A stretch of DNA of 64,000 nt from contig JARWKL010000003.1 of NCBI GenBank assembly GCA_029961685.1, positions 11,069,657-11,133,656 on the forward strand, given 5' to 3'. Numbering within the stretch: position 1 is the stretch's first letter; the number at the start of each line of letters is the position of its first letter. The DNA comes from Aristolochia californica. Its lineage: Eukaryota; Streptophyta; Magnoliopsida; Piperales; Aristolochiaceae. The notes under the pieces are model-generated. The model was given only the letters and a program-made list of their open reading frames with translations. It was not told the origin of the DNA and did not search any database. Positions 37,401 through 45,199 of the stretch are shown piece after piece. The position numbers and the translations under genes were made by a program.

Positions 37401-38287
37401 TCTTGAGGATCATGAGCAGAGAGATTAAGTATTTTTCCTTTTCCTTTATCTTGGAAAGTAATAGGTCTTTCTGTTTCTTTTCTTGTTCCCTTGGGATGAA
37501 CATTTTTATCAAAATTAATTGGTTCTGTATAAGGTAATCTAGGCATATTTCCTGAGTTAAAGACTTCTCTAGGTGGTGGAGTAGGATAAGTAGTGTAGGT
37601 AGGATTATTGACTGAACTTTCTGCGTCCATGTAATCTTTTACACTAACAATTTCTTCTTGTGTTTCTAAAGAAGGTTCTAGAGGCATAGTTCCTATTCGG
37701 ATATTTAATTCATTATCATAATATAAGTATTCTTGTTCTTTGATTCTTTTATTTTTTATTAAGTCTTCTTCTAGATGTAATAATTCTCTTTCGCCTAGTT
37801 GTAATCCTAATTCTTTGGGGTAAATAATATCATCTATTTCTGTTTCTAGGTGGACTAAATCATAATTTTCACTAGAAATAGATTCAGTGTCTTCTGTATT
37901 TTTCTGTTCATAGCTATTGAATCTAATATTTACATTTCCTTTTGTATCTGTATACATAATACTTTCTTCTAGACTAATGATTTTTTCTTGTCTAAATTTT
38001 AAATTCCAATCTAAACCAGCTAAATCTTCAGGGGAATATTTTAAAGGTTTTAATAGTTTTATTCCTTTATTACCTATAAGATTTACTACATCATCTATTT
38101 TAATTTTAAACTTAGTAGTGCTGAAACTTGTACATCTTCCTAAAAATCCTATACATAGTAACAAATTGTTACCCACAAAGGATTCATATCCTTTAGTTTG
38201 GATTCCTGTCTTAATATATTTCTTAAAATCTTGTAGTCCTAACAGAAAATCTGGAGAACAATAGAAAATTCCGCCGTTCTGATTCAT
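34469..38287 (-). CDS. caulimovirid polyprotein: movement (part), capsid, protease, reverse transcriptase (part)
   Basis: This is a single open frame of 1272 codons. Residues 1-110 are the C-terminal part of the 30K movement protein. A disordered acidic and Pro-rich section follows, then the capsid core (about 285-500) and a Lys/Arg-rich arm (505-550). The capsid zinc knuckle CX2CX4HX4C is at 553-566. A second motif, CX2CX11CX2CX4CX2C, is at 654-680, the spacing described for badnaviruses. A short coiled coil lies at about 700-730, the aspartic protease DSG at 777-779, and the RT palm from about 1100 with catalytic Asp 1174 and the YIDD box at 1235-1238. The frame ends a few residues into telomere-type DNA, so the rest of RT is missing. 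The true start lies upstream; the first Met sits at a deletion junction. Confidence 0.88.
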   Translation of the reverse strand: MNQNGGIFYCSPDFLLGLQDFKKYIKTGIQTKGYESFVGNNLLLCIGFLGRCTSFSTTKFKIKIDDVVNLIGNKGIKLLKPLKYSPEDLAGLDWNLKFRQEKIISLEESIMYTDTKGNVNIRFNSYEQKNTEDTESISSENYDLVHLETEIDDIIYPKELGLQLGERELLHLEEDLIKNKRIKEQEYLYYDNELNIRIGTMPLEPSLETQEEIVSVKDYMDAESSVNNPTYTTYPTPPPREVFNSGNMPRLPYTEPINFDKNVHPKGTRKETERPITFQDKGKGKILNLSAHDPQEWTTMLDLWKNQVVSDYIQHFSSQDVEEMYRYLETFLGENVKALWESYKRFNPEQFGQLMSLGPNPYNFVNKVFQLVTGDDPNLGSIALQKDAVIYLEQLSLYNYKYVKKFIHDYFYYTCISGNAFNKDLGIKLFRKLPGALGKEIYEKWQNIENANPHLAYSVGQRTKFIMNILQEKCTDIQIQGQLKGDDFGFCKQIYTTQAYGLKESRQRTRRPKKFVRKGYFIRRSKSRKPYLNRERHVRQFNPKRTYKNKLSCYICGQTEHLANTCPKRQNINSKRSTLVENVQQDLIEVDEYMSDTESIYSIVSLPTITEDSSDTEDDLILELDSDEHLDLMDTTTECTHSWLWFTGLDSNPCFQCQWYPSKKQRAKCSLCFTEACLPCLKQLGITPTESSPSDRISTTKLEILARKIENCEAEISLLKHRLDTLEKDSYDGITVGLGDPETSLVCNQDKSFSSILVRAKITFPDKHSIVLDALVDSGCSKCIIHRRLVPRKYLKHSSKQVFSQQVDDTYNPYTQYFDDGKIQFFTNCSTFSGSYPLPLTWVRDLKLKVDFILGLNFILHNNGSLTISRDYLQFHKNSSTVPVQTHYSPTLSSSAERGGPSNPIDLDSSSCQCSILGSCKKTTNPATIQALEQQLENNLIKLDNKLLCYEDLVDVPIQKTQTFEKAVQHTGLVLVSIQEEQTESHIEPIPSPQTYPEEIMKENEDFDDWIERMIDLDYSFLDTEKLYLEIINIHHKDKHHLQQIIDKLDQLEYFGENPLKYWENNHIQCRLELLNPSYIVKTANIEATNLDKEDFKMHINELLKLGIIRKSISPHRSAAFIVRKHSEQKRGKSRMVINYKRLNDNTVTDSYNIPDKSQLINKIQDKKIFSKFDCKSGFWLIKMHPDSIEWTTFTCPEGHFEWLVMPFGLKNAPAVLQRKMDNIFRKYDNFVLVYIDDILVFSKTIEDHIGHLQLVLATFMQEGIIISKTKP

Positions 38288-38663
38288 ATCTACTTCTTTA
38301 TCTATATTCTGTTGAGCACTTTTACTAGTTTTTAGATAATCTAAATTTTCTGCTAAACCTCCTATTCTTGTTCTAAGGGCTTTAATATCTTCTTGAGTTT
38401 TTGTTAAGATAAAGTCTAGATCAGTTATTTTAGTTTGTAAAGAAGTTCCTAGGCTAATGATTAGGTCTATAATACTGTTTAACTGTGGATTTGTACCGTG
38501 TAAAATATGTTCTTCGTTATTAAAATGACACTTAATACAACTTGAACCTACAAACTTATATTCAAAATTTGAGGGAATTCTTAAATCTAAATATTCTATC
38601 TTTCTAAAAGGATCCAGAATGCTAAGGCTCTGATACCAAATTAGGGGGGGTACTCTTTTAATC
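38288..38663 (-). other. open frame upstream of the polyprotein Met; coiled-coil, no ATG
   Basis: The polyprotein frame stays open upstream to a stop at about 38665, without an in-frame ATG. It encodes a CX2C pair and a predicted coiled coil (about 38290-38480, heptad-like Leu/Ile spacing), resembling in position the virion-associated protein of badnaviruses. The join to the movement protein at about 38290 coincides with the word GAAGTAGAT, present in both copies, which marks a deletion of the movement N-terminus. Confidence 0.6.
38626..38638 (-). promoter_or_regulatory. viral minus-strand DNA primer-binding site (tRNA-Met)
   Basis: TGGTATCAGAGCC on the minus strand is complementary to the 3' end of plant initiator tRNA-Met, as in Caulimoviridae. 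It lies at the end of the intergenic region, inside the ATG-less frame. Confidence 0.9.
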
Positions 38664-39878
38664 TGGAGTATTCAGATCTGTATTAATAGGAGGACTTCTT
38701 CTTATGATTTGTCTTCTAGGGACTCTAGGTATAAATATAGGTCTAAGTGTCTCAAATATTCTAATATAGTGATTTAGTGATAAAACAAAGCAGATAAAAT
38801 TGAATATTATAAGATTACTGAAAATAAGTATAAGAGCAATATTAACAAAGATCATACAACTTTTCTAATAACTTAATTATTATGCACAAGTATATAAAAA
38901 CGTCTGATTCTAAAAGCTCAACAATTTGTTCTGGGAAGAAAACAAAATATTCGAATAATCTTAAAGCAACAACTCCTAAAATAAAAATATAACTTAAGAT
39001 ACCTATTTTAATAAAACAAAGAGTGTTTCCTTAGTTTAATATAAAGCAAAGCCAAATATAGATAATAACAAGGTAAGTATCTAAGTAAAAGTCGGGCTAT
39101 CTGATGTAATATAAGACTAACAAGCCAGATCTACATAAAAGGGTACGGCGGCGTTGTAGCAACCGGGAGCGACGCTTGGTCCCTTGGAACAGTGGTTCCT
39201 TGGAAGCAGAGGCGGCTGTCAGGGCGTAGCCCTCACCCAGTGGTGTTCCAGCCTAATATACCCAAATATGTAAAGACAAATATACAACTAACAGACTATG
39301 AATATGATAGTTACAAAAGCAATAAGAACAATACCAACAACGATGAGCAGAATAAGCATAACAAAGAGAGAGGAGATTGGAAGCTGAAAATATGTGTAAA
39401 CTTCTTTAAGGTAACTCCTAAGGTTCATCTGTTTACTTCCTACTGAGATTTCCCTCAGGTCTCAGACACCTAAGACATGCCGAGGTGTGTGCTTCCCTAG
39501 CGGAAATGGCTTTGGCCACGGGCTCCTTCAATGTTCCGAAATAACAGACCCTGTAGTCTTCCTGAGACATAAGCGGGTAAAAACTTGGAACTCTGGACCG
39601 TGAAACCTCAAAGGGTTACACAATGCTTTTACAGCATGCTCAAGATGGATCTAAAGTTAGGGAAAATCCTTACAGAAGTAAACAAAAAGAACTTAGGAGG
39701 TCCCTTAAAGAAGACCCAGAAAGACTAGAATAAAGAAAGAAAGTAGCGTACTTACAAGGGAGCTTGGGAGAGGAAAGGACTTAGAACAGAATTGGAAGCC
39801 CAACAGAAGTCATGGAAGCTCAAGATGGTAGGTAATTGCTCTCATTCATTCATAATCTCTTTAAAACATACAATAGCC

Positions 39879-39885
39879 TTTTATA
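39879..39885 (-). promoter_or_regulatory. TATA box of the viral promoter
   Basis: Read on the minus strand: TATAAAAGG, within AGCTATAAAAGGC. It is the only strong TATA box found in the intergenic region. Confidence 0.7.
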
Positions 39886-40067
39886 GCTAAAGGTTGCCGA
39901 CACTGGGAGGCAAAAGGAATCACCCGGGTGCTCATTGGGCCCCATCGTCGGTGATATGTCCTTGAGTGCTTTCCTAGTGTTCGGTGAGGCATTATGCCAT
40001 CAAAAAAGAAAAGTACAATCATAGATATCTTTACAAAAGGGTACAGTAAAAGCTAAATTATAGAGGG

Positions 40068-40190
40068 GGAGTCTTGTCTTGAAAACCATGTGCTGGAGAT
40101 GTGCTGGAGAAGTCTTGTCTTGGATACCATGTGCTGGAGATGTGCTGGAGAAGTCTTGTCTTGAATACCATGTGCTGGGAAAACCATGTC
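40068..40190. repeat. 41-bp tandem repeat upstream of the viral TATA box
   Basis: Two full units and one partial unit share AGTCTTGTCTTG, followed by CCATGTGCTGGAGA. They lie 180-300 bp upstream of the TATA box. Confidence 0.85.
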
Positions 40191-40243
40191 TTGAAACCAG
40201 ACTATGTCTTGTTTTGGAATCATACGAGTTTTTTTTTTTTTTT

Positions 40244-40345
40244 TGTCTTTTCTAACCAGTCTTTTTTCTAAAAGGAATCTTGTCTTTTAAGTTGTCTTTT
40301 CTAACCAGTCTCTTTTCTAAATGGAATCTTATCTTTAAAGTGATG
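40244..40345. repeat. 49-bp tandem duplication at the 3' end of the transactivator ORF
   Basis: Two units share GTCTTTTCTAACCAGTC and a following GGAATCTT block. They sit between the ORF stop (40361) and the 41-bp repeats. Confidence 0.8.
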
Positions 40346-40360
40346 GTCTTTGTCTGTCTT

Positions 40361-41389
40361 TTACTTTCCATCCAAAGTGATAAGGTTATGGATGGCTTCT
40401 GAGTCGTAATCATAGTCTTCGTCTTCTTCTTGGGAAAAACATTGGAGTGTCTGAGTGCCTGTAGACCCGGTCTTGCTAGAAGATGATGCTGATGCTGAGT
40501 CTTTCTTTTCATAGCCTTGGTCCTTAAGAAATTCTTTAAAGTAGTCATCCATCATCTTTTTGATTTCGTCTTTGTCTGGAATCGTCTCGATCTTCTTTTC
40601 TTTATTCTTTTCTTGTGGCATTTTTGGCAAATGCCCAGCCATCAACGGACTTGATAAGTCTTTACCGGCTGCCGTTTGAGCCGGACTAGCTAGTGAATGC
40701 CCCTCACTAGTAGGGATCTGGGTACAGAATGTACCTGTTGCCTTTGCTTTTAAAATTCTATTTTCTTCTTCTAAATTATTAATATATTCTTTTTGGAATA
40801 AATTCTTCTCTTCCAAAAGTCTCCTCTTCTCATTCAGTCTTTGGATAGTCTTGGTCAAGGTATCACAATGATCACAGAAAATAATTCTCTTGGTGTCCTT
40901 GGCTATTCCATAGGACACCTGGTCTTCTCTCATGTGTCTTAAGGACGGAGCAATGTAGTAATTTGTTCCTATGGTTAACTTTGTAGCTTCTAGAGCTTCC
41001 TGGAGGTTATTAAAGCCATTGTAGACTGGTCTTTGGAAATTTTGAATACTCTCTACAACTTCTGTCCAGGAATGAAAGACTCCTGGGGTGTGACCTTGGA
41101 AAACGACATAAAAATTGAAACTCTTCTTTTTCTGAGTAAAATATTCTGAAAGACTATTAAGACTGGCTAAGAAATACTTCTGGTCTTTGGGAACTCTTTG
41201 ATAGGCTAACCATAAATTATCTGAAAGACACTGTTCTTCTTTTGTAACAGAAATACTTGGTAAAGTTTTGAAAGTAATATTAGATTTTGGGAAAACAACT
41301 AACTTCTGATTACCAAAACACAAAAATTCTTGCCCATAACTGTTTAGTCTGGAGGAAGAAGGTCTGATAGAGCAATCAGGGAAATCCAT
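40361..41389 (-). CDS. caulimovirid translational transactivator/viroplasmin
   Basis: The ORF encodes 342 residues and is intact. Residues 92-138 (FYVVFQGHTPGVFHSW and onward to about EALEAT) match the viroplasmin domain of caulimovirus P6, a short RNase H-like fold. A Cys/His pair (CDHC) and a coiled coil (about 175-216) follow. Then comes a low-complexity Pro/Ala/Ser region, a basic-acidic region and a strongly acidic C-terminus. In caulimoviruses this protein allows polycistronic translation and forms inclusion bodies. The ATG lies three bases after the RNase H stop. Family membership is firm; its function here is inferred from relatives. Confidence 0.85.
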   Translation of the reverse strand: MDFPDCSIRPSSSRLNSYGQEFLCFGNQKLVVFPKSNITFKTLPSISVTKEEQCLSDNLWLAYQRVPKDQKYFLASLNSLSEYFTQKKKSFNFYVVFQGHTPGVFHSWTEVVESIQNFQRPVYNGFNNLQEALEATKLTIGTNYYIAPSLRHMREDQVSYGIAKDTKRIIFCDHCDTLTKTIQRLNEKRRLLEEKNLFQKEYINNLEEENRILKAKATGTFCTQIPTSEGHSLASPAQTAAGKDLSSPLMAGHLPKMPQEKNKEKKIETIPDKDEIKKMMDDYFKEFLKDQGYEKKDSASASSSSKTGSTGTQTLQCFSQEEDEDYDYDSEAIHNLITLDGK

Positions 41390-41392
41390 CTG

Positions 41393-41867
41393 TCAAGAAG
41401 CAATTTTTGTATCAAAAAATCTTCTACTTAAAGTATCGGCAAGACTATTGTTTTTGCCTTTAATATGCTCAAAAGTTATCCTATAACCATTACCAGTAAT
41501 AATATCTACTAGATTTAACCATCTTCTTCTACTAATTTTATTCTCTTTACTTTTTTGAAAATATTTTACTATGGCTTCACAATCAGTTCTTAAGGTAAAT
41601 TCTTGTTTATGAATAATGAATAATCTAAAGGCTTCTAAAGAATAGATAACAGCCAAAATTTCATAATCTATACTACTCATATTACCTTTTTCTTTAAATT
41701 TTCCGCTTGCATAACTATAAATCCTTTCTTCTTCTTTGTCACTGTATTGATGTGCTTTAGAGATAAGGACTCCTCCCCATCCTAAATTACTTCGATCTGT
41801 CTCTATAATAATATAGTCGGAGTCTAAAGGCATTTGTAGTTTAGATAGGGTTTTAACTTTTTCTTTA
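41393..41867 (-). CDS. caulimovirid RNase H domain (N-terminally cut)
   Basis: The frame opens in virus DNA at about 41867 and has its first Met at 41833. Residues from that Met show the RNase H acidic residues: IIIETD (Asp13), DYEILAV, RTDCEAIV and the final ADTLSR. RT lies at the other end of this virus copy, so the junction cuts the polymerase ORF in two. This piece would normally be the C-terminal domain of the polyprotein. A stop lies just upstream at the host junction. Confidence 0.85.
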
Positions 41868-41984
41868 ATCTTTTATCTTTGTCTTGTCTTTTCTTCTGCT
41901 CTCGTCTCTTCTCGTCCGTTTCTTTGCTATCGGTGTTTTTTGCTCCTAACTTCCACACACAGCCTTATGTTTCTAATCGGAGAA
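41868..41984 (+). repeat. 117-bp direct repeat, right copy, beside the viral block
   Basis: This is the partner of 29531-29647, 115 of 117 positions alike. It joins the viral RNase H through the shared word ATCTTTTATC, suggesting microhomology at the junction. Confidence 0.9.
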
Positions 41985-43020
41985 ATTTTGACTGTGAGCA
42001 GAAAGAAGAGAAACCAAAATGGGAGACAGGCTTACATCCCGGAGGATGAGCCGCAACCAGCCCCGTCTCAAACACAATGATTTCGTACAGACCTGACCTA
42101 AGCAGAAAACTGTCGCAGCTCCATTTTCGTCGGATCCGACAGAAGCTGACGCATCATGGATTACACCTGCGGGTGGCAAATCGTCTCCACTTTGGCGGTC
42201 TCTTCATCTACGCCGTAACGGGGAGCAGTTACAATAATCGGGGTTCAGATATGCTCCGGCCAACGTCTGCCGAATCGTACCGGATTTACAGCAACCCGAT
42301 GCTAGAAATCTACAGATTTCATTATCACCACTTCAGTAGCAGAGAATAAAGTTTTGATGAACGCGAAAGCGCACGGAAACCAAGCACGAGAAGGAACGAT
42401 TTAAACTAAATTTCCAAATCGTAATTAGTTGAGCTTCTCGTTAGTGGCCGAAGGTGGCCAGTTTTAGCTTCGCCGGAAGCTGAAGTTGATGCGGTGATGC
42501 GTATTAAGAACTGTTAGTTGTAACCGTATCAAAGAGAGTGACTTTACGAGATTCATGAATGAATGAATGTCACCCACCAGAGACACATCACAGAGGACAA
42601 AATAGAAATAATTCAACAAAATCGGAATAGATCCCTCACCTGTCGCGCTCTAGTCACCCATCGGGGATTAAAAAATCTCAACTTGACACCTTCACCTCAT
42701 AATTTATTTTGTCACGGGTCGTATAGTCAGTAGCGTTCAAGAGTATTAAAAGCATATAGACATGGGAAGGTGGCATAGTGAAAGTGAGAGTGGTTGAGAA
42801 CGAGGGCGTGCTAACTATAAAGAATATTGGAGTCATCCAAACTCGGTGCAGGCTTTCAGGAACGACGACCCTCAAAAACCCAATAGCCAGTTAATTAATG
42901 GAGCTCCTTTCGAGTCTTGCGACTGCGCCACTCAATCAACCCACGAGCTCTGAAATTCGATGGACTTTTCTGGGGTAGATTTTTTTTCTCTTCTGGCGGC
43001 CTGTTATTTTTGAGGCTATT

Positions 43021-43025
<5 letters not shown>
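41985..43025. other. host intergenic or exon-like DNA, no gene assigned
   Basis: The base composition is that of host genes, not transposons. Both strands carry open frames (plus 42077-42349; minus 41973-42179). The minus frame reads as coding-like text (DLPPAGVIHDASASVGSDEN) and has a possible splice acceptor CTGCTCACAG at about 41991-42000, but I cannot assemble a gene. Confidence 0.4.

Positions 43026-43060
<35 letters not shown>
43026..43060. repeat. CT microsatellite
   Basis: About 17 CT units. Such tracts are common in plant core promoters and 5' UTRs; a short ORF begins at 43074 just downstream. Confidence 0.9.
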
Positions 43061-43061
<1 letters not shown>

Positions 43062-43366
43062 AAACTTTCTCCGATGTTGAAAACGATTGGGGACGACTGT
43101 ATGATGTTTCCGTGGCCTTTGTATATGCGAGTCTGGATCGACTGCTACTATTATCTCTTATCCGATTGTCAGTTTTTTAATTTTTATTATTTAATGGCCG
43201 GTGACTGCAATTCAACGACGGGAATTGGAAATATCGAATATCCCTTCGGGTGGAATTGAAAATCACCTCCTGCCGCACCCAACTCATCCAAAAATAGACT
43301 AAATGATTCAGTGAAATCAGAGACGGAAATCCCTGAATCTGTAGTGCAAGTAAGCGAATCGCCAGA

Positions 43367-43495
43367 ATGGCTACAAAAGCATTCTTAAATCTTAACCTCC
43401 TGGTTTTCTTTGGGCTTCTTCTTTCAAAATGGCACACCAGTGCTCTGAACACCTCTGTGGATAAAATAAAATTGGAAAACAAAGGTTATAAATGA
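43367..43495 (+). CDS. possible small secreted peptide
   Basis: This 42-codon ORF begins MATKAFLNLNLLVFFGLLLS. It has a basic residue near the start, a 14-residue hydrophobic core and a likely signal peptidase site after HTSA (about residue 26). The mature part would be only 16 residues (Lys- and Asn-rich). It may be a first exon, a truncated gene or a real peptide gene. No TATA box was found close upstream. Confidence 0.35.
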   Translation: MATKAFLNLNLLVFFGLLLSKWHTSALNTSVDKIKLENKGYK

Positions 43496-43582
43496 TCCCT
43501 ATTTGATAAGCACTAAGATCCGGCAGCTCAATTCTTTATAATATGGCATAGATTGGTTATTAAATAACAGCGAAATCAAGAG

Positions 43583-43797
43583 CTAAGCTGTCCATGACGA
43601 TGAACCTGAGTCTGAGACCGAACTCAAAGAACCATGTGAAGAGAAAGGTCTATGAGAATCCACGGATTCCGGCCTTGACAAACACTTGTGACTTGTCGAG
43701 ATACCAGCAGCCGCAGTTTCGTACTGCGTGAATGCGCTTCTCCAACCGTTCCGAAACACTGTTTGCCTTCCAGAAAGAAAGATGTTCCAGGTTTCCC
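43583..43797 (-). CDS. coding-like terminal exon, gene not recognised
   Basis: On the minus strand a 70-codon frame ends at a TAG (43583-43585). It contains WNIFLSGRQTVFRNGWRS, then a Ser-rich tail rich in SSVSDSGSSS. An in-frame TGA lies just upstream of a possible acceptor AG (about 43798), so this would be the last exon of a spliced gene. I cannot name the family and found no preceding exon between it and the bHLH gene on the same strand. Confidence 0.4.
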
Positions 43798-43962
43798 TTC
43801 AGATTTTTAGGGTAATTGGGGCTTTGATCACTCGACTACGCCTACTCGAGCCTTCTCTTTAGTTTTTCACTTGCTATCTAATCTGAGATGAAAAAATGAT
43901 TCGAGAAATCATGCAAGAAAGAAGAGATGGGTAATGGGGAGAAGAGCTGAAATGCGACAGGA

Positions 43963-44044
43963 GTTACAGAAACAGAGAAAGTTTGATTGGCAAAAGAAAG
44001 TAAGTTACAGAAACAGAGAAAGTTTGATTGGCAAAAGAAAGTAA
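43963..44044. repeat. perfect 41-bp tandem duplication
   Basis: Two identical 41-bp units beginning GTTACAGAAACAG, in the 3' flank of the bHLH gene. Perfect identity points to a recent event. Confidence 0.9.
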
Positions 44045-44204
44045 GTTACAGGCAGCAAGCACAACAGCCAAGAAGTTGAGGCCGGCGGGAATGTAAGGGA
44101 GCCGCTAAAGAAAAGAAGAAACACTTCATTTTACAGAAAGAAAAAAAACCAATCAATTAAGTAAAGTCTCTTCCTCGATTAATCTCAACTCTAATCTTGT
44201 TTCA

Positions 44205-45004
44205 TTACTCAACCTGGTCGAAGTTCCTCTTGAGCGACGGCGATTTTCTTAGTTTGTGGAGCTTGCAGGCTAGATCTTGTAATCTCGCTTTCAAGAAGGC
44301 GGGTGATCGATCTAATCCATCGCAAATCTGAACAATCAATAACAGACAATGTTCGCTTGTAAGTTTAGTTGTACGGTAAAATATCAATAAAGGGAAAAAT
44401 GAAAGAAAATTATTAGTAAATCCAAAGAAAAGAAGAAGAAGAAGACGAAAACGAATAGGTGGATGGATACCTTGCTCTCGGAGTGGTGGAGAAGCTTGCT
44501 GCCGTCGCGGCAATGAGTAGACCTGACGAGGTCGAGACTATGAGCCTCCAGCTCGTCAAGAACAGCTGATAGAAGCAGAGCTTGAGGGGTGCCCTTTGTA
44601 TCGCTAAGGGAGACATTAACACGGTCGCCTCGAACTCGAATGGCGACAGAGGAAGTGGGTTCAGGAGCAACGCGTATATCGCAGTCGCTGGTGTTTGAAG
44701 AAGCTGAGTTGCGATCAGAAACATGAATGGTAGGAGAATTCTTAGGCTTGGAGGGAGCATCACGGCGGCTCTGGAGGGAGCGGAGGCGGGCGGCGGCCAA
44801 CGGAATATACTTGATGATTTCGTCGAGGATAGCGGACTGCTCTTTCCGGACAGTGTTGGCGTGGGGGAGAAGCGCGTGAAGAGACAAGAACAGCTCCCGC
44901 ATTGATTTTCTCCTCTCTCGCTCCGCCAGCTTGTGCCGCTCCCTAGCGTCGACCCCGCCGGATTTCCCATCAGAGCCGACGGCGTCCCAGTCACTCCAAT
45001 CCAT
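44205..45004 (-). CDS. bHLH transcription factor, two exons
   Basis: Exon 1 runs 45004 to 44471 (178 codons) and exon 2 runs 44327 to 44205 (40 codons plus TAA). The intron of 143 bp has GTATCC at its start and TTCAG at its end, with phase 0. The 218-residue product has a bHLH domain at residues 20-82. The basic region has His24, Glu28 and Arg32 (H-E-R), the pattern for E-box binding; the second helix ends EIIKYIP. A Ser-rich linker and an ACT-like region (about 115-165) follow. Exon 2 is Lys/Arg-rich and helical. I chose ACCATGG at 45004; an ATG two codons upstream (45010) is also possible. A nuclear DNA-binding regulator is inferred; the subfamily is uncertain, although the KYIP motif resembles group Ib. 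No damage is seen. Confidence 0.88.
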
Positions 45005-45183
45005 GGTCATCTTCTCTGCTACTATCGTGCAGCAGATAATAATCACGAATATTCGACAATATTCGAAAAGTCGATCAAACCCGGCAACCGCTTCTTCCTG
45101 ATCTCTGATTTAAAAGCAGTCAGCTGTGTCACTCCGAGACGGCAGGTGGGGGCGACCTGAAATTCCATCAACCGCGTCTATTC

Positions 45184-45190
45184 TTTTATA
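45184..45190 (-). promoter_or_regulatory. TATA box of the bHLH gene
   Basis: Read on the minus strand, TATAAAAG lies about 180 bp upstream of the start codon. A second TATAAAT lies about 12 bp further upstream. Confidence 0.65.
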
Positions 45191-45199
45191 GCTCACATT

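Larger units (their letters stand above)
38664..40360 (-). promoter_or_regulatory. caulimovirid intergenic region: promoter and RNA leader
   Basis: This 1.7-kb region separates the end of the transactivator ORF from the primer-binding site. A minus-strand TATAAAAGG box (plus-strand 39879-39885, core) is flanked by GC-balanced DNA, as in 35S-type promoters. Downstream, about 1.2 kb of leader precedes the primer site. Upstream of the TATA box are two tandem repeats (40068-40190 and 40244-40345). A polyadenylation signal was not located. Confidence 0.7.

Noticed and set aside
43074..43259. 61-codon ORF after the CT microsatellite as a receptor-like fragment
   Set aside because: Its IEYPFGW ending loosely recalls a wall-associated kinase motif, but the needed cysteines are missing.
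44384..44513. Reading the bHLH exon 1 frame through to a stop at 44384
   Set aside because: It would add a Phe-rich tail; the GTATCC donor and the downstream TTCAG acceptor give a cleaner coding exon in phase.
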